This document shows positions 45,461 to 56,005 of a DNA stretch of 64,000 nt, piece after piece. Position 1 is the stretch's first letter. Each line of letters begins with the position of its first letter. The translations under genes were made by a program, and so were the position numbers. The notes under the pieces were generated by a model that made no database searches, was not told the origin of the DNA, and saw only the letters and a list, made by a program, of their open reading frames with translations. This DNA comes from Psychrobacter sp. PL19 (GTDB lineage Bacteria > Pseudomonadota > Gammaproteobacteria > Pseudomonadales > Moraxellaceae): the NCBI RefSeq assembly GCF_017875835.1, contig NZ_JAGING010000001.1, positions 620,001 through 684,000 on the forward strand. Direction: 5' to 3'.

Positions 45461-45569
45461 GGGGCAACCTCGTGTTTAAAAAATGAACCAGTCATTTATA
45501 ACAATGACTGCTACCAGTATAGCAAAAATTTGCCCTGCCTGTTTGTGATCAAAAGTTTATTGTTAACGC

Positions 45570-46712
45570 TTAGGGCTTTTTGTCAGCGCGTAGTTGTTGC
45601 ATAGCTGGGGTTTGGATTATTTGCCAATCATCAATAGTGTCAGCTGCCGACCCGGCTTGGACCCCATCGGCCAGTATTACAAATAATGCCGCAATATCTT
45701 GTTCTTTGGCGGTCGCTAAGGCTTTAGCATAAGGCATGGCTGTCAATGCAGTGGCCCAAGCATCAGCGAGTGCGACTGAGTCGGCAGCAACCGTTACCGA
45801 GGGCACACCACCAACGATAGGCTCACCAGTAGTGGGATCAATCGTATGACTATAATGCTTGCCTGCGAACACGATAGAGTTGCGATAGTTGCCAGAGGTC
45901 GCCAAGTGCATTTTATTGCCGTTATTCATAGGTTGACGAATAGCAGCAATCGTTTGGCGCGCGCTAACAGTACTACCTTCAATAGGGGCATCAATAGCGA
46001 TTTGCCATGGCTGTTGCTGACTGCTAACTCCTGATGTTGCAACTTCTCCACCAATCTCAACCATATAGTTGCGAATTTGATAGCGGTCTTTGAGGACATC
46101 AGCAATCACATCGACGCCATAGCCTTTAGCGACTGCCGAAAAATCAAGACCGATACCGTCTTTGGTTTTATGGATGGTCTGATCTTTTTGCACCACACCT
46201 TCAAAATCTACTAGGGCAAGCGCTTGCGCTATTTCACTAGCGCTGGGTGGGCTCTGCAAACGCTCAACGGTCATAGTGCTGCCAAAACCCCAGGTATCAA
46301 CAAGTGGCATTACTGTGGGGTCAAAGGTACCGCCGGATTGCTCGTAGACTTGACGTGAGACCTTAAGCACACGGCTGAAGTCAGCATCAATGATTATCGG
46401 CATCTCTTTTCTCAACTGATTGAATTTTGAGATGGTCGAGTCATCTTGATAGGTAGACATACTGTCATTAATTTGTTGCAGGCGTTCATCAATGGCAGTT
46501 TGAATGTCTGCTTCATTTGTATTTTCAGGTAATTGATAACTGATATGATAGCTAGTACCCATGGTTTCGCCACTCAGATAGTTGTAGTCAGGCGTTTGCT
46601 GACAAGCGCTGAGGCTTAAAAGACTGGCAACACCAAGCGCGCCAAAGATAGTTTTATTACTAACGGCGCTATTGAGTATAGGAGAGGGGGAGAACTGCGT
46701 TAAATTTGGCAT
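45570..46712 (-). CDS. apbE: FAD:protein FMN transferase ApbE, lipoprotein
   Basis: Attaches FMN covalently to threonines of NqrB and NqrC. From the ATG at 46712 the protein has 380 residues with a lipobox LSAC (about residue 37), so it is exported and lipidated. Family motifs: GTSYHISY, FDPTVMPLVDTWGFG, LDFSAVAKGYGVD, ATSGNYRNS and HTIDPTTGEPI, followed by ADSVALADAWATALTAM, which holds the Mg site. The ATG at 46763 would add 17 residues (MECICNPTH...) that look unlike a signal. Neither start has a strong ribosome site. Confidence 0.94.
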   Translation of the reverse strand: MPNLTQFSPSPILNSAVSNKTIFGALGVASLLSLSACQQTPDYNYLSGETMGTSYHISYQLPENTNEADIQTAIDERLQQINDSMSTYQDDSTISKFNQLRKEMPIIIDADFSRVLKVSRQVYEQSGGTFDPTVMPLVDTWGFGSTMTVERLQSPPSASEIAQALALVDFEGVVQKDQTIHKTKDGIGLDFSAVAKGYGVDVIADVLKDRYQIRNYMVEIGGEVATSGVSSQQQPWQIAIDAPIEGSTVSARQTIAAIRQPMNNGNKMHLATSGNYRNSIVFAGKHYSHTIDPTTGEPIVGGVPSVTVAADSVALADAWATALTAMPYAKALATAKEQDIAALFVILADGVQAGSAADTIDDWQIIQTPAMQQLRADKKP

Positions 46713-46876
46713 AAGTATCACAAATAAGAGTAAGGAATGAGTGGGATTGCAAATGCATTCCACCTATCTTACACCCCTTAACTCTAATAAATACAATAAG
46801 CGAAAGGCAAATTTTGTGTTTCTATTATTTTGCTTAATTATTTAACTCAGTTGTTCAAGGTAGTTATTTAAGTTGG

Positions 46877-47677
46877 CTATTTAACTTGAGACTCACGGAT
46901 CAGTTTATAAAGCTTGGGTGGCGATAATCGATTGACTCTCATTGCCAGTTTTTCTTTTTGACCCGCGATAACAATATATTCCTCGCCTTTAATTAATGCT
47001 TTGCTGGCTTGCTTAGCAAATTCTTTGGCGGTTAAGCCCTTATTGGTAGCGTCATCCATAGTACCTTGCGCTGTACCATCGCCAGTTAAGGCATTGATAG
47101 AGACATTGGTTTGGATGAACCCTGGGAAAATATTCGCCACTTCTATCCCTTGATGGTGCAATTCAGCTCGCAGACTGTTTGCCCACATGTGGATAGCGGC
47201 CTTGGCTGCGCCATATGCTCCGCGGTATTGCGACCCAAGTAGACCGGCCACACTTGATATCATCACCACCTTACCGCGCCCTTGATCGATCATGTCTGGC
47301 AACACCAATCGGGTAAGACGGGTTTGCGCAAAGTAATCTATTTCCATTAATTGACGTTCAACTTCTTCGGTAGTTTCCATAATTAATGAGCGTTGACTGA
47401 CGCCAGCATTATTAATCAGCCAATCAATATGTGTTGCTTGTTCTTTTGCAGAGTAATAGGCTTGTTTTGTTTGATCGACGTCACTGATATCAAAAGGCAC
47501 TACGATATGTTTTTTTGACTGTTTGCAGCGTTTTTTGACCGCTTCTAGTTTTTCACTGTTACGACCGCTGAGAATAATTCTTGCACCTCGTCCGGCAAGT
47601 TCCACCGCTAGGGCTTCACCAATACCGCTTGAGGCACCCGTTATCCAAATGGTCAAGTTTTTATATTTTACTTTCAT
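46877..47677 (-). CDS. Short-chain dehydrogenase/reductase
   Basis: 266 residues of classical SDR: cofactor motif TGASSGIGEALA (about 14-25), NNAGVS, catalytic serine in MISSVAG, and Y-x-x-x-K in YGAAKAAIHM. R-rich loops after beta 2 (SGRNSEKLEAVKKR) suggest NADP. The tail KEKLAMRVNRLSPPKLYKLI resembles DHRS7/YqjQ-like members. The substrate is unknown. AAGGA lies 8 bases before the ATG. It sits between nqrF and apbE, where such a gene is not usual. Confidence 0.9.
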   Translation of the reverse strand: MKVKYKNLTIWITGASSGIGEALAVELAGRGARIILSGRNSEKLEAVKKRCKQSKKHIVVPFDISDVDQTKQAYYSAKEQATHIDWLINNAGVSQRSLIMETTEEVERQLMEIDYFAQTRLTRLVLPDMIDQGRGKVVMISSVAGLLGSQYRGAYGAAKAAIHMWANSLRAELHHQGIEVANIFPGFIQTNVSINALTGDGTAQGTMDDATNKGLTAKEFAKQASKALIKGEEYIVIAGQKEKLAMRVNRLSPPKLYKLIRESQVK

Positions 47678-47767
47678 AAGAGTCCTTCCTTAAGGTAATA
47701 GATCATTCATAGTATAAGAGAGGGCAATCAACTTACTATTTAGATTTGTAATATCAAAATTCAAAGC

Positions 47768-47905
47768 TATAGTCAATGAAAAGTAATATCGATATATAAC
47801 CTACTGCTGGCATACGTTTTTCTTGCTTGCTGTGCCTACGCAGACAGAGGCTACAAAAAGCTTATACCAGCAGTACCGTCGCGTTTTTAAGGTATTTTAA
47901 CTATA
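47768..47905 (+). repeat. 138-bp TATAGT repeat, copy 4
   Basis: TATAGTCAATGAAAAG to AAGGTATTTTAACTATA, near-identical to copies 3 and 5. It lies downstream of nqrF and 90 bp upstream of the SDR start, in a 340-bp gap that also holds the nqr terminator and a tandem repeat. Confidence 0.92.
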
Positions 47906-47923
47906 GATTTAAATCAGAGACAC

Positions 47924-47953
47924 AAAAAAAGAGCCTCAATTGAGACTCTTGAT
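47924..47953 (-). terminator. Rho-independent terminator of the nqr operon
   Basis: Minus strand: AAGAGTCTCAATTGAGGCTCTT (one mismatch pair), then a run of seven Ts, about 65 bp after the nqrF stop. Confidence 0.88.
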
Positions 47954-47965
47954 TGGATAACTATT

Positions 47966-48013
47966 CATAAGTGTATGGTGTCATAAGCGTATGGTGTCAT
48001 AAGCATATGGTGT
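47966..48013. repeat. 3 x 16-bp tandem repeat after nqrF
   Basis: CATAAGTGTATGGTGT, CATAAGCGTATGGTGT, CATAAGCATATGGTGT, directly downstream of the nqrF stop codon. Confidence 0.88.
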
Positions 48014-48017
48014 TTGT

Positions 48018-49253
48018 CTAACCACCAAAGTCATCTAGCGCGATATTCTCGTCTTCCACACCCATGCTGTGCAACATGTCGATTACTGCCGCATTCATCA
48101 TTGGCGGCCCACACATGTAATATTCACAGTCTTCTGGATTTGGATGATCTTTTAGATACTCTTCCAACAAGACATTATGGATAAAGCCAGTATAGCCATC
48201 CCAGTTGTCTTCTGGTAGTGGATCAGACAAGGCCACATGCCATTTGAAGTTAGAGAATTTTTCTTGCAGCTGGTCATAATCTTCCACGTAGAACATCTCG
48301 CGAATAGAACGTGCACCGTACCAAAAAGTAATTTTACGATCCGTGTTTAAGCGTTTAAGTTGATCGAAAATGTGCGAGCGCATGGGGGCCATACCGGCAC
48401 CACCACCCACAAAGATCATCTCAGCTTCAGTCTCTTTAGCGAAGAACTCACCATAAGGACCAGATACCGTCACTTTATCACCAGGTTTCAAGCTAAACGT
48501 CCACGAAGACATTTTACCTGGTGGAATACCATCAGGGCCACGTGGTGGCGGACTAGCAATACGAATATTAAACTTAATTAAGCCGCGTTCGTCTGGATAA
48601 TTGGCCATTGAATAGGCACGAATGACCGGCTCATCAACTTTTGAGACGTAATTAAAGATGCCGAATTTTTCCCAATCCTCTTTATACTCTTCATCAATAT
48701 CAAAGTCTTTGTAATGTACCTCATGCGGTGGCGCTTCTAACTGTACGTAGCCACCCGCGCGAAATTTCACTTCTTCGCCTTCTGGAATCTTAAGTATCAA
48801 TTCTTTAATAAAGGTTGCTACGTTATCGTTAGAGACAACCTCACATTCCCATTTTTGTACATCAAAGAATTCAGGATCAATCTCAATCTGCATGTCTTGC
48901 TTAACAGCGACCTGACAAGCGAGGCGCATATGATTGCGAATCTCACCTTGAGTAAAGTAGCCTTCTTCTGTGGGTAAAATAGACCCACCACCTTCTATGA
49001 CACGGCAGCGACATTGCGCACACGTACCACCACCACCACAGGCTGAAGATAAAAATATACCTTCACCAGCAAGAGTTTGGAGTAGTTTACCGCCTGCTGG
49101 CGTCACTACGTCATTGTCGGGGTTCTCATTGATATGAATGGTAACATCGCCTGAACTGACCAGTCTTGAGCGCGCCGCCAAAATAATGGCAACCAAGCCC
49201 ATGATGATCAAGGTAAACATAGCAACGCCACCAATCGCCGTAGCATAATCCAT
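48018..49253 (-). CDS. nqrF: Na+-translocating NADH:quinone reductase subunit F
   Basis: Electron entry subunit: oxidises NADH via FAD and a 2Fe-2S cluster. From the ATG at 49253 it has 411 residues: one N-terminal membrane helix ([20 protein letters not shown]), ferredoxin domain with C72, C78, C81 ([13 protein letters not shown]) and C113 (RLACQ), FAD domain (RAYSMANYP) and NADH domain ([25 protein letters not shown]). AAGGA precedes this ATG; the ATG at 49301 adds a non-conserved 16 residues. Last gene of nqrABCDEF. Confidence 0.98.
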   Translation of the reverse strand: MDYATAIGGVAMFTLIIMGLVAIILAARSRLVSSGDVTIHINENPDNDVVTPAGGKLLQTLAGEGIFLSSACGGGGTCAQCRCRVIEGGGSILPTEEGYFTQGEIRNHMRLACQVAVKQDMQIEIDPEFFDVQKWECEVVSNDNVATFIKELILKIPEGEEVKFRAGGYVQLEAPPHEVHYKDFDIDEEYKEDWEKFGIFNYVSKVDEPVIRAYSMANYPDERGLIKFNIRIASPPPRGPDGIPPGKMSSWTFSLKPGDKVTVSGPYGEFFAKETEAEMIFVGGGAGMAPMRSHIFDQLKRLNTDRKITFWYGARSIREMFYVEDYDQLQEKFSNFKWHVALSDPLPEDNWDGYTGFIHNVLLEEYLKDHPNPEDCEYYMCGPPMMNAAVIDMLHSMGVEDENIALDDFGG

Positions 49254-49377
49254 GATATGTATCCTTAATCTATGGGGTAGGGATGAGGGGATAGGCAACA
49301 ATGCTTGTCCCCGAACCGCTACCTAATAAATGAATTAAATAGGTCAAATACCTAAGTATGGTTTTAAGCACAATGTC

Positions 49378-49986
49378 TTAAATTGTCATGCCACCGAAAG
49401 ACATAAAGCCCAGGGACATGAGACCAACTGTAATAAAGGTAATACCAAGACCTCGCAGCGGCGCTGGAATGTCTGAGTACTTGAGTTTCTCACGAATACC
49501 CGCTAATACGGTAATGGCAAGTGCCCAACCAAAACCAGCACCAACACCATACACCACGGATTCACTAAAGTTATAGTCACGCTCAACCATAAATAGCACA
49601 CCACCTAAAATGGCACAGTTGACCGTAATCAGTGGCAAGAATACCCCAAGCGCGTTGTACAGACTTGGGACAAACTTGTCGAGGAACATCTCTAGAATCT
49701 GCACCACAGCAGCAATGAGACCGATATAACTGAGCAAGCCTAAAAAGCTCAAATTGATATCAGGGAAACCTGCCCATGCCAATGCGCCATCTTTGAGGAT
49801 GAACTGGAACAATAGGTTGTTCAGCGGTACGGTGAGCGCCATAACAAAAATGACCGCCACGCCAAGGCCAATAGCGGTGGAAACTTTTTTCGATACCGCC
49901 AAAAAAGTACACATGCCTAAGAAATAGGCCAGCGCCATATTTTCGATAAAGACTGAGGTTATAAATAAACTAACATAATGTCCCAT
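49378..49986 (-). CDS. nqrE: Na+-NQR subunit E
   Basis: 202-residue membrane subunit with six helices in the inverted half-repeat topology shared with NqrD. C26 (GMCTFLAV) and C124 (VNCAILGG) match the cysteines that bind the intramembrane iron centre at the NqrD/NqrE interface. AAGGAGG overlaps the end of nqrD, and the stop and start share a base (TAATG), so the two are coupled. Confidence 0.98.
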   Translation of the reverse strand: MGHYVSLFITSVFIENMALAYFLGMCTFLAVSKKVSTAIGLGVAVIFVMALTVPLNNLLFQFILKDGALAWAGFPDINLSFLGLLSYIGLIAAVVQILEMFLDKFVPSLYNALGVFLPLITVNCAILGGVLFMVERDYNFSESVVYGVGAGFGWALAITVLAGIREKLKYSDIPAPLRGLGITFITVGLMSLGFMSFGGMTI

Positions 49987-50657
49987 TAGTGACCGCCTCC
50001 TTGTGCCATGCCTTTAGATTGCGGCTTCATTACGAACTCCGCATCTTCGACCTGTTCAGGTTTCCAAATACGCACAATGACGATAAATAAGGAAATAATA
50101 AAGAACGCTGACGGTGGCAATAATAATAAGCCATTGGGTACATACCAGCCGCCATCAGTAGTTGTTTGTAATAATGTAAAGCCAAACCAGCTGCCTGAGC
50201 CTAATATTTCACGAATAGTGGCCACAAATAATAATACGGCAGAGTAGCCTAAACCGTTACCAATACCATCTAAAAAGCTGGGAACTGGTGGATTGCTCAT
50301 CGCAAAGGCTTCTGCACGACCCATCACGATACAGTTAGTGATAATTAAGCCTACGAATACCGACAGTCCCTTACTGACATCATAAGCGACGGCTTTTAAT
50401 ACCTGATCGACTAAGATAACCAAGGAGGCAATAATAGTCATCTGTACGATAATACGGATGCTTGACGGAATTTGTTTACGGATAATCGAGATAAAGAAGC
50501 TTGAAAATGCGGTTACCAAGGTCAACGCCACACTCATAACCATCGCATTAGCGACGGTAGTAGTCACGGCCAGTGCCGAACAAATGCCTAATATTTGCAA
50601 GCCAATCGGGTTATTATCAAAAACAGGGGAAACTAAAATACTTTTTGTATCAGCCAC
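49986..50657 (-). CDS. nqrD: Na+-NQR subunit D
   Basis: 223 residues, six membrane helices. C26 (GICSALAV) and C109 (TNCIVMGR) are the iron-ligand cysteines, paired with those of NqrE. Starts at GTG (GTG GCT GAT) with AAGGAGG upstream. Directly follows nqrC with one base between the stop and the start codons. Confidence 0.98.
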   Translation of the reverse strand: MADTKSILVSPVFDNNPIGLQILGICSALAVTTTVANAMVMSVALTLVTAFSSFFISIIRKQIPSSIRIIVQMTIIASLVILVDQVLKAVAYDVSKGLSVFVGLIITNCIVMGRAEAFAMSNPPVPSFLDGIGNGLGYSAVLLFVATIREILGSGSWFGFTLLQTTTDGGWYVPNGLLLLPPSAFFIISLFIVIVRIWKPEQVEDAEFVMKPQSKGMAQGGGH

Positions 50658-50658
50658 G

Positions 50659-51600
50659 TTAAGCCTCCTTGCCGTGTACTACTGGTGCTATTGATGCCAG
50701 CTCGGTTACGGGGTGCGTCTGTTGTTGAGCTAGGTGTGGAGTTGGATTTTGACCTAGCTTTTTGTAAGAGACTGGCTTTGCTCGTGCGTTAGTATTGTCA
50801 ATGGTCTGACCGGTTTCTTCACGCACTTGATCTAAATAAGGCTTGTAACCTTGCTCACCTAACCAAAACTGAATCATGTTACTGACACCGCGGCTGGTCA
50901 GAGTTGCACCACTAATCCCATCGACCCAGTTTTCTTTTGAACCTGAAGTAGATACACCCGTGGCAACCTCGCCACTCTCATCATAAGAATGGATACCCGT
51001 CCACATCGCACGCCATTTAGGCTCTTCTATACGAGCCCCTAAGCCTGGGGTTTCTTTATGCTCATAAAAACTAATACCTTTGATGGTATTCATATCGCCT
51101 TCAAGAGTCAAGAAACCATAGATAGTACCCCACAGGCCGTAGCCTTGGATTGGCAGCACCACCATTTCAGGTTTACCGGCATCGTCATTTTTTACATAGA
51201 CTTTAGCGTATTTAGGCTTGCGACCGATACTGGCAGGATCGTTACTGCCTAAGTCGTCGCTCAGAGCCTGATTCTTAGTTGCTTGACTGATGTCATAAGT
51301 ATTACGATCGGCAATACCAACAGCCTTTAAGGCCTCATCATCTAAGTAATTGCCTTTGTTTAAGTTAACAATTTTGATATCGAAGTCTTTAAAACGCTCA
51401 GCGACATCTTCATTGGTATCAGAAGCCGAGTCAAACATACCAGCAGCGACCAAGATATTCTTATTGCGATCCAATCGAGCATTCTCGACTTGCGACGGTT
51501 TTAGACCGACGGCTGCTGCTGAAACCAATACTGAACACACCAAGCATAGCGTTAACGCCACGCTGATAGTTTTCTTGTTATTACTTTTGGGCTTCGACAT
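50659..51600 (-). CDS. nqrC: Na+-NQR subunit C
   Basis: 313 residues, one N-terminal membrane helix and a periplasmic FMN-binding domain. The flavinylation motif [10 protein letters not shown] gives T233 as the FMN attachment site, modified by ApbE. The C terminus (about 265-313) is a longer, Q/T-rich tail than in most NqrC proteins. GGAGG precedes the ATG. The start lies 20 bp inside the end of nqrB. Confidence 0.98.
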   Translation of the reverse strand: MSKPKSNNKKTISVALTLCLVCSVLVSAAAVGLKPSQVENARLDRNKNILVAAGMFDSASDTNEDVAERFKDFDIKIVNLNKGNYLDDEALKAVGIADRNTYDISQATKNQALSDDLGSNDPASIGRKPKYAKVYVKNDDAGKPEMVVLPIQGYGLWGTIYGFLTLEGDMNTIKGISFYEHKETPGLGARIEEPKWRAMWTGIHSYDESGEVATGVSTSGSKENWVDGISGATLTSRGVSNMIQFWLGEQGYKPYLDQVREETGQTIDNTNARAKPVSYKKLGQNPTPHLAQQQTHPVTELASIAPVVHGKEA

Positions 51601-52816
51601 AACGAACCCTCCGTGCAGTTTGGCGTTTGATATTTGCTTGGGTCACAAAGTAGTCAAACAGTGGGGCAAATAAGTTGGCAAAAAGAATAGCGAGCATGAT
51701 GCCTTCTGGAAATGCTGGGTTGATTACCCGAATCAATACGGTCATAAAGCCAATCAAAATACCATAGGCCCAGCGGCCTTTATTGGTATGTGCGGCTGAC
51801 ACAGGGTCGGTTGCCATAAATACAGCACCGAAGGCAAAACCACCAATGACTAAGTGCCAGTAGAAGGGCATATTCATCATTGAATTGGTTTCAGAGCCAA
51901 TCATATTAAAGACAGAGGACGTGATAATAAGACCAATCACGCAGCCTGATATGATTCGCCATGAGGCAATACGCATTGACAGTAGAACGACAGCGCCAAG
52001 TAGAATGGCCAGCGTTGATACTTCACCAATACTTCCTTGGATATTGCCTAAAAAAGCATCGCCCCAAGTGATGGCGTTACCATACACATTTATGAATTTT
52101 TCTGGAGTGACCCCAATCGCTGCTAGGCCAAGAGGTGTGGCCCCTGAAAAGCCGTCGACTGCGGTCCATACTGAATCGCCTGACATATAAGCTGGATAGG
52201 CGAAATATAAGAATGCACGACCCGATAGCGCAGGGTTGAGGAAGTTCTTGCCTGTACCGCCGAATACTTCTTTAGCAACGACTACCCCGAAGATAATACC
52301 TAAGGCGACTTGCCATAATGGAATATCTGGTGGCATGATCAGCGCATAGAGTACTGAAGTGACAAAGAAACCTTCGTTTACCTCATGGCCACGAACCACA
52401 GCAAATATAATCTCACAAGTGATACCGACCACAAAGGTGACGATATAAATCGGTAAAAATTGCATCGCGCCATAGACAAAGCAGGCCCAGATATTTTCTG
52501 GGTTATAGCCTACCATGCTAGTAATAACAGTACGCCAGCTATCAGGTTGTAGCCCAAGTTGTTCCACTGCTGTCAGTGCTTGATGGCCAACGTTGTACAT
52601 GCCCCAGAACATCGCTGGGAAGGTGCACATCCATACGGTAATCATAATACGCTTAAGGTCAATACCATCGCGTACGTGTGACGAAGTAAAAGTGGTTGAG
52701 CTTGGTTGACGCAAAAAAGTATCGAACATCTCAAAGATGGCATAATACTTTTCGTGCTTGCCACCCTTAGCGAAGGACGGCTCCATACGATCGAACATAT
52801 TGTGGAAAAATTTCAT
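51581..52816 (-). CDS. nqrB: Na+-NQR subunit B
   Basis: 411-residue main membrane subunit (about 10 helices) carrying a covalent FMN, riboflavin and the sodium path. FMN attachment motif [10 protein letters not shown] with T227. The cofactor-side segments [18 protein letters not shown] and [16 protein letters not shown] are conserved. GGAGGGC precedes the ATG, 5 bp from the nqrA stop. Confidence 0.98.
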   Translation of the reverse strand: MKFFHNMFDRMEPSFAKGGKHEKYYAIFEMFDTFLRQPSSTTFTSSHVRDGIDLKRIMITVWMCTFPAMFWGMYNVGHQALTAVEQLGLQPDSWRTVITSMVGYNPENIWACFVYGAMQFLPIYIVTFVVGITCEIIFAVVRGHEVNEGFFVTSVLYALIMPPDIPLWQVALGIIFGVVVAKEVFGGTGKNFLNPALSGRAFLYFAYPAYMSGDSVWTAVDGFSGATPLGLAAIGVTPEKFINVYGNAITWGDAFLGNIQGSIGEVSTLAILLGAVVLLSMRIASWRIISGCVIGLIITSSVFNMIGSETNSMMNMPFYWHLVIGGFAFGAVFMATDPVSAAHTNKGRWAYGILIGFMTVLIRVINPAFPEGIMLAILFANLFAPLFDYFVTQANIKRQTARRVRYVEAQK

Positions 52817-52821
52817 CGTGG

Positions 52822-54174
52822 TTAGCCCTCCAGTTCAATGCGCGTTAAGTTATCACGCAAAATATCACTGTATTCATACTTACCAGGAGAAACGAAAGTG
52901 CATAGTGCTAAATCTTCTTCATCCAATTCAAGGACCCCTAAATCAACTGCAGTGATCATATCTTCGATGATCAGTGCGCGTAGTAATTGCGTAGGCAGAT
53001 AGTCTTGCGGCATAATATTTTCATAAACCCCAATCGGCACCATCGCGCGCGGCGAGCCATTAGTTGTGGTGGTAAAAGCATATTTTTTCTTACGAAAGAA
53101 ATGTGAGATATAAATTGGTAATTGAGAAAAACGGTTTTTGCCTGCGCGTAAGAAATGGAATGCAGGACGCTCATGACCTTCAGTTAATACGCTGATTTGG
53201 TCATGAAAGCGGCCAAGATATGAGATATTGGGAAACAGTTTACGACCAGAGAGCACAGAGCCTGAGATAATACGGTTGTCGCCATTGACCAGCTGACCCT
53301 TGGTCAAAGCGGTAACATCAGCACCGCGTTCGGTGGCGATAAGGTGCGGGTCTTTGACTGCAGGTCCCGCTAAGCTTAGCAGACGACGAGTATATAAACG
53401 ACCGGTGGTAAATAGCTTGCCGATAGCAATCACGTCTTGATAACCAATTGTCCAGACGCTTACACCGCGAGCAATAGGATGCAAAAAGTGAATATGCGTG
53501 CCAGCAAGACCGGCTGGATGCTTACCAGAAAAGCTATGATACTCAGTAGCATTATTAGCAGCCGTTTTTGGCGCTGGCGTCAGCTGAGCATCGCCATGAT
53601 GGCAGACAAAGGTTTTTGGGCTGAGGGTCGATAACACAGACAGTCCATCATTGAACGCTTGAAACTGTTCAGTAATCAGCAGCATAGGGTCAAATGCTAA
53701 TGGATTCGTATCTATAGCAGTGACAAAAATGGCGTGCGGACGGGCGCCGATATCAGGGGAGCGGCTAAAAGGACGCGTGCGAAACGCCGTCCACTCGCCA
53801 GAGGCAAGTAGTTGGGTTTCAACGATTTTAGAATCTAAGTCAGCAAGCTGCCGGGAGTCATAGCTCTGAAATTCTATTTCTTCACCGTTGGGGTCAACCT
53901 GAATCACAAGACTTTCAAACACCCGACGTTCGCCGCGGTTGAGAGCGACGACCTTGCCAGCAGCAGGAGCCGTATAAATAACTCCGGCTCGTTTTTTATC
54001 TTCAAAAACGGGCTGACCCTTTGCTACGATGTCACCTTCTTTGACGTTCATAGTAGGCTTCATGCCTACATAATCGTAAGCAACCAGTGCCACACGTGCA
54101 GGTCTGTGCTCAGATATCTCGCGTGAGGGTTCACCAGTGATGGGCAAATCCAAACCTTTCTTGATGGTAATCAT
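52822..54174 (-). CDS. nqrA: Na+-NQR subunit A
   Basis: 450-residue cytoplasmic subunit thought to be close to the quinone site. Begins [16 protein letters not shown] and contains [17 protein letters not shown] and [22 protein letters not shown] segments typical of NqrA. First gene of the operon; its promoter must lie in the long upstream gap. No ribosome site is obvious before the ATG. Confidence 0.97.
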   Translation of the reverse strand: MITIKKGLDLPITGEPSREISEHRPARVALVAYDYVGMKPTMNVKEGDIVAKGQPVFEDKKRAGVIYTAPAAGKVVALNRGERRVFESLVIQVDPNGEEIEFQSYDSRQLADLDSKIVETQLLASGEWTAFRTRPFSRSPDIGARPHAIFVTAIDTNPLAFDPMLLITEQFQAFNDGLSVLSTLSPKTFVCHHGDAQLTPAPKTAANNATEYHSFSGKHPAGLAGTHIHFLHPIARGVSVWTIGYQDVIAIGKLFTTGRLYTRRLLSLAGPAVKDPHLIATERGADVTALTKGQLVNGDNRIISGSVLSGRKLFPNISYLGRFHDQISVLTEGHERPAFHFLRAGKNRFSQLPIYISHFFRKKKYAFTTTTNGSPRAMVPIGVYENIMPQDYLPTQLLRALIIEDMITAVDLGVLELDEEDLALCTFVSPGKYEYSDILRDNLTRIELEG

Positions 54175-55140
54175 AAGCGAAAACTTAGTCCATAGTCTGA
54201 AACGATACCAGACGTCCTGTTTGGCACATCGGCAGTATAGATATTGGCATTATAAGAACCTTTAACCAGCCATTCCTTATAACAGGGAACTGGTAAAGAC
54301 CTTTAAAAATAACGCTTATCATAACTGCAAGTAAGAGTATTAACGCTGACCTTAGACTCCTTAACAACACGTTAATGTCTTATTCGAATGACCAAAGTGG
54401 CGACTGGCTACCAAGGTGTATATTAAATCTATCAAACTTAAGAGAACCCTTGAAGCTAGTCGCTAAAAGTGATTGCTATTAAGTAATAGACAGTTTTATA
54501 TACGTTTGTTAAAATTTTAAAACTTGTAAGACCAAGGTTTATCATTCAATGACAAACTGGTCAAAAGATAACCTAGTGAAGTGACTGACGCAAACCTTGC
54601 TAACCAATCTGTTAATTATCTAGGGGTGGACGACTTGGTGATACCTTATGAAAAGGTATCTAACCTGCATTTAATAACCTATGATAGCGTTTTAAACGTT
54701 GCATATTGAAATCGTTAATTGGGCCATTTACTAAAGTGACTGTCAATATCGCCAATATTACGTAACATCATGACTGACTGTGCCTCATTTTATTGCGTTA
54801 TTCTGGCTGCGCACAAAGTAGTACGCGTCACTAAAGTATCTATTGCTCGATGTAAAACATTTATATTATGAGTAGATACCAAGGAGTAGATGCCAGGCTT
54901 TTTTTAAACAGAAACAAATGTAAATTTGCCTAGGATTATACGCTAAATTAACCTAAAATTGCCAGTTAGTAATTGAATATTGCTTAATATTAGCGCTGAT
55001 TGTCGATGTCAAAACTTACAGTCATGAGTATCTTATTTTACAATCGTCAGTATTTTATTCTAGGTAATATTTAAATCTATTATTTATCTACTTTTATTCT
55101 CTAAATCATTTTTTGAGTGGTGTTTTTCAATTATTGTTTT
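54175..55140. other. Long non-coding region between nqrA and hisA
   Basis: About 970 bp, strongly AT-rich, with divergent promoters to serve nqrA (minus) and hisA (plus). A perfect 8-bp hairpin GATACCTT-ATGAA-AAGGTATC lies at 54640-54660, and a looser inverted pair (GCGACTGGCTACCAAGG with CCCTTGAAGCTAGTCGC) near 54398-54463. No gene or known RNA was recognised. Confidence 0.5.
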
Positions 55141-55176
55141 ATTTTTGATGTTATTTTTGATGTTATTTTTGATGTC
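55141..55176. repeat. 3 x 12-bp tandem repeat upstream of hisA
   Basis: ATTTTTGATGTT twice, then ATTTTTGATGTC, 21 bp before the hisA ATG, just ahead of its ribosome site. Confidence 0.88.
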
Positions 55177-55197
55177 ACGTTTTATAAGGAGCGCTAT

Positions 55198-55944
55198 ATG
55201 TGTGCTGTGCCTGTAATTATTCCTGCTATTGATCTAAAAGATGGTAAATGTGTCCGCTTAAAACAAGGTCGTATGGAAGACGACACGGTGTTTTCTGATG
55301 ACCCAGTAGCCATAGCGGCGCGTTGGGTAAAAGAAGGGGCAAGGCGCTTACACTTGGTCGATTTAAATGGCGCTTTTGATGGCGTACCAGTACATAAGCG
55401 CGTGGTTCATGATATTGCTAAAGCCTTTCCTAAATTACCCATTCAGCTTGGCGGTGGCGTTCGTAACTTGCATACTATTGAGCAGTATATCACTGCTGGT
55501 CTGACTTATATTATCATCGGCACCAAGGCGGTCGAGGATCCTGAGTTTGTTGCTGAAGCTTGCCGCGAATTCGCTGGGCATATTATTGTTGGCATTGATG
55601 CCAAAGATGGCATGGTTGCTACTCACGGCTGGGCGAATGTTACCGATACTAAAGCGACAGAGTTAGCCAAGCGCTTTGCCGATGTGGGTGTATCTTCAAT
55701 TGTCTATACTGACATCGCTCGTGATGGCATGATGCAAGGTGTTAATGTTGAGCAAACGGTCAATTTGGCACGTGAAGGTGGTTTACCGGTTATTGCTTCT
55801 GGTGGTGTAACTGATATGCAAGATATTAAATTACTTAAGCCTTATGGCGACTGTATCGAAGGTATCATCACTGGTCGTGCTATCTATGAAGGCACACTAG
55901 ACTTGGGCGAGGCGCAGACCTACTTGGACAGTAAAAAGCCTTAA
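55198..55944 (+). CDS. hisA: ProFAR isomerase (phosphoribosylformimino-AICAR-P isomerase)
   Basis: TIM-barrel Amadori isomerase of histidine synthesis. 248 residues: N-terminal [20 protein letters not shown] with the catalytic base D12, phosphate-binding loops LGGGVR and ASGGV, and [11 protein letters not shown] holding the second catalytic aspartate. AAGGAG (55186-55191) precedes the ATG at 55198; the upstream ATG at 55117 would read through a DNA tandem repeat and is rejected. It is separated from hisB-hisH by 18 kb. Confidence 0.97.
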   Translation: MCAVPVIIPAIDLKDGKCVRLKQGRMEDDTVFSDDPVAIAARWVKEGARRLHLVDLNGAFDGVPVHKRVVHDIAKAFPKLPIQLGGGVRNLHTIEQYITAGLTYIIIGTKAVEDPEFVAEACREFAGHIIVGIDAKDGMVATHGWANVTDTKATELAKRFADVGVSSIVYTDIARDGMMQGVNVEQTVNLAREGGLPVIASGGVTDMQDIKLLKPYGDCIEGIITGRAIYEGTLDLGEAQTYLDSKKP

Positions 55945-56005
55945 ACAATCTATCGGTAACATTCTCTACGTTTATAGTATGAATAGATCACCATAAAGGA
56001 CACTT

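Noticed and set aside
54185-54370. 61-residue minus-strand frame upstream of nqrA
   Set aside because: No ribosome site or homology-like features; hydrophobic by AT-rich composition only.
55117-55197. 27-residue N-terminal extension of HisA
   Set aside because: It translates a 12-bp DNA repeat (FDVI units) and lies before the AAGGAG ribosome site; the conserved protein begins at 55198.
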